Below, piece by piece: positions 1 through 5,954 of a stretch of 5,959 bases of DNA. Origin of the DNA: Claveliimonas sp963592205 (GTDB taxonomy: Bacteria > Bacillota > Clostridia > Lachnospirales > Lachnospiraceae); contig CAVAVU010000006.1 in NCBI GenBank assembly GCA_963592205.1, forward strand, positions 1-5,959, written 5' to 3'. Position 1 is the first letter of the stretch. Every line of letters starts with the position of its first letter. The translations under genes were made by a program, and so were the position numbers. Under the pieces are notes generated by a model. That model did not search any database, was not told where the DNA came from, and was given only the letters and a program-made list of their open reading frames with translations.

Positions 1-78
1 ATTTAAATTGAAGAAAAAAGCAAGTGAGAGGTGGAAGTTAGTTTTTCATTTTAGGTTAATAGAAAGTTTATAATTAAA

Positions 79-105
79 TTAGCACTCGCCTATTTACAGT
101 GCTAA
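79..105 (+). promoter_or_regulatory. CIRCE operator (HrcA binding site)
   Basis: The left arm TTAGCACTC (79-87), a 9-base spacer and the right arm CAGTGCTAA (97-105) match the CIRCE consensus TTAGCACTC-N9-GAGTGCTAA, with one mismatch at the innermost base of the right arm (C97 instead of G). CIRCE is the known operator of the HrcA repressor, which normally controls groESL and dnaK operons in Firmicutes. It lies 90 bases upstream of the small heat-shock gene and overlaps its promoter, so repression by blocking RNA polymerase is the natural inference. The hrcA gene is not in this window. Confidence 0.93.
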
Positions 106-123
106 CAAAGTGTGTTATATAAT
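93..123 (+). promoter_or_regulatory. Predicted sigma-A promoter of the small heat-shock gene
   Basis: The -10 is a perfect TATAAT at 118-123. The best -35 is TTTACA at 93-98 (5 of 6 to TTGACA), with a rather long 19-bp spacer. Transcription would begin near 130, giving a leader of about 65 bases that ends in the ribosome binding site GAGGAGG (181-187), 7 bases before the ATG. The -35 lies partly inside the right arm of the CIRCE. The long spacer makes the exact -35 assignment less sure than the -10. Confidence 0.7.
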
Positions 124-194
124 ATATATAGCAAATAAAACAAACGCACTTGAGGGATGATGATCCCGATAGATATAGATGAGGAGGATGCTTT

Positions 195-620
195 ATGGTA
201 TTAGCTAACAGAGGTTATAACAGTTTATTCGATAATATGTTTCGTGATCCGTTTTACGGACGCAGCCAGGAGCGCACAGAGACACAGGTAATGCGCACTG
301 ACATTTATGAGAAGGATGGCAACTATCTGATTGAGATGGATCTTCCTGGTTACAGCAAGTCCGATATTCAGGCAGATCTGAAGGAGGGTTATCTGACGAT
401 CACTGCGCATAATAATGAGACGGATGAGGAGAAGAAAGCAAAAGGCAAATGTATCCACAAGGAGCGTTATACCGGCACCTGTAGCAGACAGTTTTATGTA
501 GGTGAGGATCTGACGCAGGAGGATATCAAGGCAGCATTTACTGACGGAGTGCTGAAGCTGATCGTTCCAAAAGAGATCAAGAAAGTAGAAGAAGAACCGA
601 AGTTTATTACGATTGAGTAA
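195..620 (+). CDS. hsp20: Small heat-shock protein, Hsp20/alpha-crystallin family
   Basis: This encodes a 141-residue cytoplasmic ATP-independent holdase that would bind unfolding proteins during heat or other stress and hand them to DnaK or GroEL. A short N-terminal arm rich in F, N and R (residues 1-31) precedes an alpha-crystallin domain (about 33-126). The domain carries the DLPGY segment (49-53) and the family signature A-x-x-x-D-G-V-L (113-120). The C-terminal tail is charged and ends with the I-x-I oligomerisation motif (I138, I140). The length is normal for clostridial Hsp18-type proteins. The start is supported by GAGGAGG at 181-187 with 7-base spacing. It is preceded by a CIRCE operator and promoter and followed by a strong terminator at 670-700, so it is probably monocistronic and HrcA-controlled. 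Nothing looks truncated. Family assignment is very secure; client proteins are unknown. Confidence 0.97.
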   Translation: MVLANRGYNSLFDNMFRDPFYGRSQERTETQVMRTDIYEKDGNYLIEMDLPGYSKSDIQADLKEGYLTITAHNNETDEEKKAKGKCIHKERYTGTCSRQFYVGEDLTQEDIKAAFTDGVLKLIVPKEIKKVEEEPKFITIE

Positions 621-669
621 TAGTGAGTAATGGAATTCGGAAAGTTCGCACAGTGAGTGCTTTATATAG

Positions 670-700
670 ATGGAGATCGGAGATTCCGGTCTCCATTTTT
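670..700 (+). terminator. Rho-independent terminator after the small heat-shock gene
   Basis: An 11-bp stem is formed by ATGGAGATCGG (670-680) and CCGGTCTCCAT (686-696) around the loop AGATT. All pairs are Watson-Crick except one U:G wobble, and a T-run at 696-700 follows immediately. It ends the hsp20 transcript and isolates that gene from the downstream amino-acid operon. Confidence 0.93.
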
Positions 701-701
701 A

Positions 702-730
702 GTGTCATTTTTGCAGGAATGTGTTATAAT
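702..730 (+). promoter_or_regulatory. Predicted extended -10 promoter of the amino-acid operon
   Basis: TATAAT at 725-730 is preceded by TG at 722-723, giving the extended -10 form TGnTATAAT, which tolerates a weak -35. The best -35 at a 17-bp spacing is GTGTCA (702-707), 4 of 6 to consensus. Transcription would begin near 737, leaving only about 37 bases of leader. That is too short for a T-box or glycine riboswitch, and none is visible. The promoter sits directly after the hsp20 terminator. Confidence 0.72.
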
Positions 731-757
731 GAGCGGTGCGACAAAGAGAAAGAATTG

Positions 758-777
758 GAGGAAATGAGAGGAAATGA
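758..777 (+). repeat. Perfect 10-bp tandem duplication of ribosome binding site plus ATG
   Basis: GAGGAAATGA occurs twice back to back (758-767 and 768-777). Each copy holds a purine-rich Shine-Dalgarno-like GAGG and an ATG. The second ATG (774) is the start of the symporter gene. The first (764) is in another frame and opens a 9-codon reading frame that stops at 793, overlapping the true start. The duplication is seen directly; any effect on translation is inference. Confidence 0.85.
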
Positions 778-2132
778 AAAGAGAAAGTTTTAAGAGCCGT
801 CTGGGCTTCCTGCTGGTCAGTGCAGGATGCGCGATTGGTATCGGCAATGTATGGAGATTCCCGTACGTAGCCGGGCAGAACGGAGGCGGTTTCTTCGTAT
901 TATTATACCTGATCTTCCTTGTGAGTATGGGACTTCCGGTATTGACAATGGAGCTTGCAGTAGGTCGTGCAAGCCGTAAGAGTGCGGTTATGGGTTACAA
1001 GGCGCTGGAGAAGCCGGGCAGCAAATGGCATATTCACGGATGGTTCTGCATCCTTGGATGTTATGTGCTGATGATGTATTATACAACGGTATGTGGCTGG
1101 ATGATCAGCTATTTCTTTAAGTTCCTGACAGGAGAATTTAAGTCAGGAATGAATGCGGATCAGGTAGGAGCAGCATTTGGTAATCTGCTTGCATCACCGG
1201 GACAGATGGGCGCATGGATGGCAGTGTCTGTTGTAGCCGGATTCTTTGTATGTTCCAAGGGACTGCAGGATGGTCTGGAGAAGATCAGTAAGTTTATGAT
1301 GGTTGCGCTGATGGTACTGATCCTGGTACTGGCAGTGCACAGTCTGGTACTTCCGGGAGCGGGAGAGGGACTGAAGTTCTATCTGGTTCCGAGTGTGGAG
1401 AAGATTCAGGAAGTCGGTGTTCGTAATGTCGTAACCGCTGCGATGAATCAGGCATTCTTTACACTGAGTCTTGGTATTGCGGCAATGGAGATCTTCGGAA
1501 GTTATATGTCCAAGGATCACACCCTTCCGGGAGAAGCAGCTAGCATCTGCGGACTGGATACATTTGTAGCATTGATGGCAGGTATGATCATTTTTCCAGC
1601 ATGTTTTTCATATGGAGTACAGCCGGATGCAGGTCCGTCACTGATCTTTGTGACACTTCCGAATGTATTTGTAAATATGGCAGGCGGACGCGTATGGGGA
1701 GCACTGTTCTTCCTGTTTATGGTATTTGCAAGCTTTTCAACTGTAATTGCAGTATTTGAAAATATTATCTCATTCAGTATGGATATGTTTGGCATGGAAC
1801 GGAAGAAGGCATCCTTGATTAACTGTGTGATCGTGCTTGTTGCAAGTATTCCGTGTGTACTTGGTTATAATGTATGGAGTAATCTTCATCTGATCGGAGG
1901 AAGAGATGTGCTCGACAGTGAAGACTTTATTGTCAGCAACCTGCTTCTGCCGATCGGTTCCCTGATCTATCTGTTATTCTGTGTAACGAAAATGGGATGG
2001 GGATTTGATAAATATCTGGATGAATGTAATCAGGGAACCGGGTTGCGTTTTGGCAAATGGCTGAAGCCATATTTCCAGTTTATTCTTCCGGTGTTGATTC
2101 TGATTATCATTGTTCAGGGACTGATTGGATAA
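774..2132 (+). CDS. Sodium-dependent amino-acid symporter, NSS/SNF family (LeuT fold)
   Basis: This encodes a 452-residue inner-membrane protein expected to import an amino acid with Na+. Eleven hydrophobic segments are visible, roughly at 10-33, 38-60, 87-118, 144-163, 170-195, 217-244, 255-280, 305-337, 347-365, 385-406 and 430-451. That matches the 11-TM bacterial branch of the family (MhsT/Tyt1 type) rather than 12-TM LeuT. TM1 holds AGCAIGIGNVWRFP (17-30). By LeuT alignment from memory, A20 and N25 fit Na1, G18 and I21 fit Na2, and R28 the extracellular gate. TM6 has FFTLSLG (228-234), with T230 as a Na1 ligand. TM8 has S322 and T323 at the Na2 positions. E239 lies in the unwound middle of TM6. 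It is the first gene of the five-gene run, with a 43-base gap to the exporter gene. The substrate is unknown; threonine, serine or another neutral or aromatic amino acid is possible. The start at 774 fits the usual family N-terminus but has an unusual duplicated ribosome binding site. Confidence 0.95.
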   Translation: MKRESFKSRLGFLLVSAGCAIGIGNVWRFPYVAGQNGGGFFVLLYLIFLVSMGLPVLTMELAVGRASRKSAVMGYKALEKPGSKWHIHGWFCILGCYVLMMYYTTVCGWMISYFFKFLTGEFKSGMNADQVGAAFGNLLASPGQMGAWMAVSVVAGFFVCSKGLQDGLEKISKFMMVALMVLILVLAVHSLVLPGAGEGLKFYLVPSVEKIQEVGVRNVVTAAMNQAFFTLSLGIAAMEIFGSYMSKDHTLPGEAASICGLDTFVALMAGMIIFPACFSYGVQPDAGPSLIFVTLPNVFVNMAGGRVWGALFFLFMVFASFSTVIAVFENIISFSMDMFGMERKKASLINCVIVLVASIPCVLGYNVWSNLHLIGGRDVLDSEDFIVSNLLLPIGSLIYLLFCVTKMGWGFDKYLDECNQGTGLRFGKWLKPYFQFILPVLILIIIVQGLIG

Positions 2133-2175
2133 TACTCAGATAAGTCGATAAGTTAAAGAAAGGTACAGAAGCGCA

Positions 2176-3384
2176 ATGGATTACGAGTTACTGTTAAATG
2201 AGGTCATTAATATAGGTAAAGAGATGATCAAGAGCGGTGCGGAGACGGACCGGGCAGAAGACAGTATGTATCGTATGCTGGAGAGCTACGATATCGAGCA
2301 GTGCAGTGTATTTGCCATTCAGAGCAATATTCAGGTAACGATCAGACCACGGGGCGGATCATTTATCACGCAGGTGCGGCGGATCCATAAGACGGGATTT
2401 AATTACGACCGTCTGGATTATCTGAATAATCTCTCACGTTATATCTGCAGAAACCAGCCTTCGATCGAAGAGATACAGGAGAAGTATGACGAGGTTCTGA
2501 ACCGCAGGGAACAGCCGGTTTATATCGAGTATCTGGCTTCTGTCATGGGCGGTGTGGGATTTGGCGTGTATTTTGGCTGCGATCTGGCGGATTCACTGGT
2601 GGGAATCGTAATCTGTGCGCTGGTTCAGGTGTATTTCGGACGGATCCTGAACCGTAAGGAACACAATCTGGTAGCATATAATCTGATCGTGGCATTCTTT
2701 ACGACAGCTGCGATATTTCTGGCGGATCGTCTGGGACTGGGCAATCATCCCGATCGGATCGTGCTTGGACTCAGCATGGTGCTGATCAGTGGTCTGGGCG
2801 TTACCAATGGAATCCGTGACGTGGTAAGCCGGGCATATCTGTCTGGCTTTCTGAATATCATCCATGCCTGTCTGGGGGCGGTGGCGATTGCCTGTGGAGC
2901 CGGACTTGCGATGATGTTATTTCAGGGAGATATGTATGAAATGTATATTGCGCCGAATGTAGCGGTGCAGTTAATCTCGTGTGGGATTGCAAGTATGGGA
3001 TTTGCGTGGCTGTTCAAGGCAGCGACGAAGCAGGCATTTTATGCAGGAATCGGAGGAGTGCTGACCTGGGGCACGTATCTGATCGTAGAATGGCTTCACG
3101 GTTCTGTGTTTATCTGTGTGATCGCGTCAGCGGCGGTAGTGGCAGCGTATGCATTTGTTATGTCGAGATACCACAGAGCGCCGGCAACCATCTTTTTGAC
3201 GACATCGATCATGCCTGTGGTACCGGGAGCGAGTCTGTTCTATATGATGTATGGATTTGAGCAGGGAGATTATGCACTGGCGAATCAGCAGGCGGTTAAT
3301 CTGGCAACGACCTGTCTTGCCATTGCATTTGGATTTTTGATCGTAGACATTGCGACCAAATATGTACACAAACGAAGAGAATAA
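2176..3384 (+). CDS. thrE: Threonine/serine exporter, ThrE family, single-chain (YjjP-like plus YjjB-like)
   Basis: This encodes a 402-residue membrane protein predicted to export threonine and serine. Residues 1-112 are a soluble cytoplasmic domain with the family motif KSGAETDRAEDSMYRM (19-34). About ten hydrophobic segments follow, from about 117 to 395. The N-terminal half (to about 255) corresponds to DUF1212/YjjP and includes VTNGIRDVVSRAYLSG (209-224). The C-terminal half (about 260-402) corresponds to the DUF3815/YjjB part, with MPVVPGASLFYMMYG (346-360). Both halves are in one continuous frame, as in Corynebacterium ThrE, whereas many Firmicutes and enterobacteria encode them separately. 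The ribosome binding site is AAAGAAAGG at about 2155-2163, 12 bases from the ATG, a little far. The gaps of 43 bases before and 42 bases after contain no terminator. The neighbouring threonine aldolase supports a threonine-related substrate. Direction and substrate rest on family knowledge. Confidence 0.9.
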   Translation: MDYELLLNEVINIGKEMIKSGAETDRAEDSMYRMLESYDIEQCSVFAIQSNIQVTIRPRGGSFITQVRRIHKTGFNYDRLDYLNNLSRYICRNQPSIEEIQEKYDEVLNRREQPVYIEYLASVMGGVGFGVYFGCDLADSLVGIVICALVQVYFGRILNRKEHNLVAYNLIVAFFTTAAIFLADRLGLGNHPDRIVLGLSMVLISGLGVTNGIRDVVSRAYLSGFLNIIHACLGAVAIACGAGLAMMLFQGDMYEMYIAPNVAVQLISCGIASMGFAWLFKAATKQAFYAGIGGVLTWGTYLIVEWLHGSVFICVIASAAVVAAYAFVMSRYHRAPATIFLTTSIMPVVPGASLFYMMYGFEQGDYALANQQAVNLATTCLAIAFGFLIVDIATKYVHKRRE

Positions 3385-3426
3385 TACAATCAATCATCGG
3401 GAAAATCAGTAGAAAGGAGAATACAG

Positions 3427-4452
3427 ATGTTATCATTTGAATGCGATTATAATAAGGGGGCTCACAAAAAGATTCTGGAGCGTCTGCTGGAGACGAACGA
3501 GGAACCGGCAAAGGGATATGGATTTGATCCATATTGCGAATCGGCAGCAGAGAAGATCCTGAAGGCATGTGAACTTGAGCATGGACAGGTACAGTTTCTG
3601 ACCGGAGGTACACAGGCGAATCAGATCGTGATTGATGCGATGCTTGCGGGTTTCGAGGCGGTAGTGGCAGCGGATACGGGACATGTGAATTTCCACGAAG
3701 CAGGCGCGATTGAGTACACAGGACACAAGGTGCTGACGATTCCGCATGTGAATGGCAAGCTTGATGCAGGAGATCTGGAACAGTATCTGAAGGATTATTA
3801 TGCGGATGATAATCATGAGCACATGGCGCGTCCTGGCATGGTGTACATTTCGCATCCGTCAGAATATGGAACACTGTATTCAAAAGCAGAACTGGAAGCA
3901 CTTTCGGCTGTATGTAAGGCTTATGAGATGCCGCTTTTCATGGATGGCGCAAGACTCGGATATGGACTGATGAGCAAGGGCACAGATGTAACACTTCCGG
4001 ATATTGCGAAGTTGTGTGATGTATTCTATATCGGCGGCACAAAAGTAGGAGCATTATGTGGCGAGGCGGTCGTGTTTACCCATGGAAATATGCCAAAGCA
4101 TTTCCTTACTACGGTAAAACAGCACGGCGCATTGAATGCGAAGGGAAGACTACTCGGCGTGCAGTTCGATACGATGTTTACCGATAATCTGTATTTTGAG
4201 ATCAGCAAGCATGCGATTGAGATGGCAGAGAAGCTGAAAAAAGCTTTTAAGGAAAAAGGTTATAAGTTCCTGATTGATTCTCCGACGAACCAGATCTTTG
4301 TAATCCTGGATAATGAGAAAAAGAAAGAGTTGGAGAAAGAAGCACGTTTTGGATTCTGGGAGAAATACGATGAGACGCATACAGTAGTGCGAATTGCGAC
4401 AAGCTGGGGCACCACAGAAGAAGAACTGAATGCGTTGATTGAATTGATCTGA
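3427..4452 (+). CDS. ltaE: Low-specificity L-threonine aldolase (PLP-dependent)
   Basis: This encodes a 341-residue cytoplasmic fold-type I PLP enzyme of the beta-eliminating-lyase/threonine aldolase family. It cleaves L-threonine or L-allo-threonine to glycine and acetaldehyde, and may act on other beta-hydroxy amino acids. Visible motifs are the phosphate-binding loop TGGTQAN (59-65), H86 in the position that stacks on the PLP ring, DGAR (173-176) with D173 contacting the pyridine nitrogen, the Schiff-base lysine K206 in GGTKVGA (203-209), and R322 in VVRIATSWGTT (320-330), which probably binds the substrate carboxylate. All key residues are present and the length is normal. AAAGGAGA at 3413-3420 gives a clear start. 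It follows the ThrE-type exporter by 42 bases and precedes the DUF3877-like gene by 22. Together with the exporter it suggests disposal of excess threonine and supply of glycine. Stereospecificity cannot be read from sequence. Confidence 0.94.
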   Translation: MLSFECDYNKGAHKKILERLLETNEEPAKGYGFDPYCESAAEKILKACELEHGQVQFLTGGTQANQIVIDAMLAGFEAVVAADTGHVNFHEAGAIEYTGHKVLTIPHVNGKLDAGDLEQYLKDYYADDNHEHMARPGMVYISHPSEYGTLYSKAELEALSAVCKAYEMPLFMDGARLGYGLMSKGTDVTLPDIAKLCDVFYIGGTKVGALCGEAVVFTHGNMPKHFLTTVKQHGALNAKGRLLGVQFDTMFTDNLYFEISKHAIEMAEKLKKAFKEKGYKFLIDSPTNQIFVILDNEKKKELEKEARFGFWEKYDETHTVVRIATSWGTTEEELNALIELI

Positions 4453-4474
4453 TATATGGAGGAAGATATACAAT

Positions 4475-5008
4475 ATGGGATATTCAAAATTAGAAAAGAA
4501 TCTGATCGATCTGATGAAGGAAGAACAGGCGAAGCTTGGTTATCGCAAAGAAGCTGTTCGGCTGTATTATCCACTTAGTTCGCTGAACCATCTGTTTGAT
4601 GCAGAAGATACAGTGGATGCCATGCAGGAGAGATTGACACATTTTCCTGAAGATATGACTGCGAAGCTTGGCATGCTGACGGTCACGCATAAAGGTGATC
4701 GATTCTGCTTCCATATTCCGGAGGAAGGCAGTGAATATGTGCACGAGCATATGGAAGCTAATGAATTTATTAAAGAATTGGTAGAAATGCTGTGGCAGCA
4801 CGGTACGACAATCGAGCAGATCCGTGAGCTGTTTGACCGTCATGCGGATGGCGTAATCTGTGAAAATATCGATAACGGAGAATTCGATTATCTGATCCGC
4901 TTTCCGGAAAGCGTTGGCGATCCGTATTATTACTGCTTTAAGGATGAAGGATGCCATATTATCTATCACAGATTTCTGCCGGAAGATTACGCGGATTTTG
5001 ATTTTTGA
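4475..5008 (+). CDS. Uncharacterised protein resembling DUF3877
   Basis: This encodes a 177-residue soluble protein without signal peptide or membrane segment. The N-terminal part (1-30) is a charged helix with EEQAKLGYRKEAVRLYYP (16-33), which I recall as typical of the clostridial DUF3877 family; that assignment is from memory. The middle contains HIPEEGSEYVHEH (80-92), followed by a helical part (94-122). The C-terminal third (137-177) is rich in aromatic residues and acidic, with FDYLIRFPE (137-145), PYYYCF (150-155) and an acidic end. Several histidines (H80, H90, H92, H109, H123, H161, H165) and cysteines (C78, C129, C154, C160) could bind a metal, but no recognised motif supports it. 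The start has GGAGGA at 4458-4463, 11 bases upstream. It lies 22 bases after the aldolase stop and 17 before the LysR gene, so it is probably co-transcribed. Function is unknown. Confidence 0.85.
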   Translation: MGYSKLEKNLIDLMKEEQAKLGYRKEAVRLYYPLSSLNHLFDAEDTVDAMQERLTHFPEDMTAKLGMLTVTHKGDRFCFHIPEEGSEYVHEHMEANEFIKELVEMLWQHGTTIEQIRELFDRHADGVICENIDNGEFDYLIRFPESVGDPYYYCFKDEGCHIIYHRFLPEDYADFDF

Positions 5009-5025
5009 CAGGAAGAGGGAGCTAA

Positions 5026-5907
5026 ATGCATATCAGTAAATATCAGATATTTGCAAGGATTGTAGAAGAAGGAAGTCTGACCAGAACAGCAGAGATTTAT
5101 AATTATACACAGTCAGGAATCAGTCACGTGGTTAAGACGTTGGAGAAGGAACTTGGCTGCAAACTGCTGGTTCGCAATAATAAAGAGTGTAAGCTTACTT
5201 ATGAAGGTGAGATTTTAATAGAACGAATTCGAAACATTGCTGAGAATGAAGAACAGCTTATGGAAGCGGCACATGCGATACAGGGCATATGTGTCGGACG
5301 TGTAAGAATTGGAACCATGTGCAGTGTGTCTTCAGAATGGCTTCCGCATATTATTAAAAGATTTCATGCGGATTATCCCAATGTAGAATTTGATCTGGTA
5401 GATGATAATTATGAATCAACAGAACGCTTTCTGGAGGAGGGACGTATCGACTGTGCGTTTCTTCCGTTTCCGAATTCTGCAGATATTAGTCATGAACTGC
5501 TGTATATGGATAAATACTATGCAGTGCTGCCTGTTCAGCATCCGATGGCGGATATGGATAAAGTTCCGATCAGTCTGTTTGAAGAAGAACCATTCATTGT
5601 TCCTACAGAAGGCCTGGGATACAGGCTTGGCGACTTGTTAAAAAACTATAATCTTAACTTAAAATATAATATATGTACAAAGGATGATGTGGGAACATTG
5701 GCTATGGTATCGGCAGGATTAGGAGTGAGTATTCTTTCAGAGATGTTTTTGAAATGTGTGGATACTTCGCAGGTAGCCGTAAAAGAATTAGAAATTGATG
5801 CGTACAGGGATCTTGGTTTTTGTTCGTACAAACGCCGTGAATTGTCACTGGCAACAGAAAAGTTTAGATCTTATGCATTTCAATGGGTTAAGGAATGTAT
5901 TAAATAA
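5026..5907 (+). CDS. LysR-family transcriptional regulator
   Basis: This encodes a 293-residue DNA-binding regulator of usual LTTR length. An N-terminal winged helix-turn-helix (about 1-60) contains FARIVEEGSLTRTAEIYNYTQSG (recognition helix about 27-42, through SGISHVVKTLEKEL) and the wing ending in LTYEGE (57-62). A linker helix (about 63-88) follows. The effector-binding domain starts near VGRVRIGTM (90-98) and includes the hallmark MVSAGLGVSILSEM (227-240) late in the fold. The ribosome binding site AGAGGGAG (5014-5021) sits 4 bases before the ATG, and the gap from the upstream gene is 17 bases. It is the last gene of the run and reads in the same direction as its presumed targets, instead of divergently as many LysR genes do. 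By eye it looks more AT-rich than the exporter gene. Nine cysteines are spread along the protein, including C99 near the predicted effector cleft. The effector is unknown; an amino acid related to the operon is a guess. Confidence 0.95.
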   Translation: MHISKYQIFARIVEEGSLTRTAEIYNYTQSGISHVVKTLEKELGCKLLVRNNKECKLTYEGEILIERIRNIAENEEQLMEAAHAIQGICVGRVRIGTMCSVSSEWLPHIIKRFHADYPNVEFDLVDDNYESTERFLEEGRIDCAFLPFPNSADISHELLYMDKYYAVLPVQHPMADMDKVPISLFEEEPFIVPTEGLGYRLGDLLKNYNLNLKYNICTKDDVGTLAMVSAGLGVSILSEMFLKCVDTSQVAVKELEIDAYRDLGFCSYKRRELSLATEKFRSYAFQWVKECIK

Positions 5908-5918
5908 CTCAAACTTCC

Positions 5919-5935
5919 CACACCGATAAGGTGTG
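5919..5935 (+). other. Hairpin after the LysR gene, possible weak terminator
   Basis: CACACC (5919-5924) and GGTGTG (5930-5935) form a perfect 6-bp stem around the loop GATAA. Three more pairs (TTC with GAA) are possible beyond a small internal loop. It lies 12 bases after the LysR stop codon, where an operon terminator is expected. The following bases are TTGAACC and not a T-run, so intrinsic termination would be weak. It could instead belong to an element that continues past the window. Confidence 0.4.
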
Positions 5936-5954
5936 TTGAACCTTGAAAATTCAA
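5936..5954 (+). other. boxA-like sequence at the window edge
   Basis: TTGAACCTTGAAAATTCAA contains CCTTGAAAATT (5941-5951). This resembles the CTTTGAAAACT-type boxA antitermination sequences found in Firmicute rRNA leaders and 16S-23S spacers. It also has TTGAA as a direct repeat and a TTGAA...TTCAA inverted pair. The window ends five bases later, so what it precedes is not visible. The resemblance is from memory and the match is short. Confidence 0.25.

Noticed and set aside
154..167. Small hairpin GGGAT-GATG-ATCCC in the hsp20 leader, considered as an RNA thermometer.
   Set aside because: The 5-bp stem does not include the ribosome binding site at 181-187, and no complementary CCTCC stretch exists in the leader to sequester it.
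645..662. Possible second CIRCE-like half site (GAGTGCT near 655) before the hsp20 terminator.
   Set aside because: The left arm does not match TTAGCACTC and the spacing is wrong. It is only a short GCAC/GTGC hairpin, likely by chance.
737..773. Possible T-box or glycine riboswitch controlling the amino-acid operon.
   Set aside because: The predicted leader is only about 37 bases and shows no conserved T-box or riboswitch core.
2979..3260. Second plus-strand frame of 93 codons inside the exporter gene.
   Set aside because: It is fully contained in the exporter gene in another frame, with a composition unlike a real protein and no separate start signal.
3296..3901. Long minus-strand open frame (201 codons) across the exporter/aldolase junction.
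   Set aside because: It lies antisense to two well-supported genes, its translation is rich in His, Pro, Ser and Cys with no domain, and it has no convincing ribosome binding site. It is a shadow of codon bias.
4490..4969. Minus-strand open frame of 159 codons opposite the DUF3877-like gene.
   Set aside because: The plus-strand gene has a good ribosome binding site and operon spacing. The antisense product shows no recognisable features.
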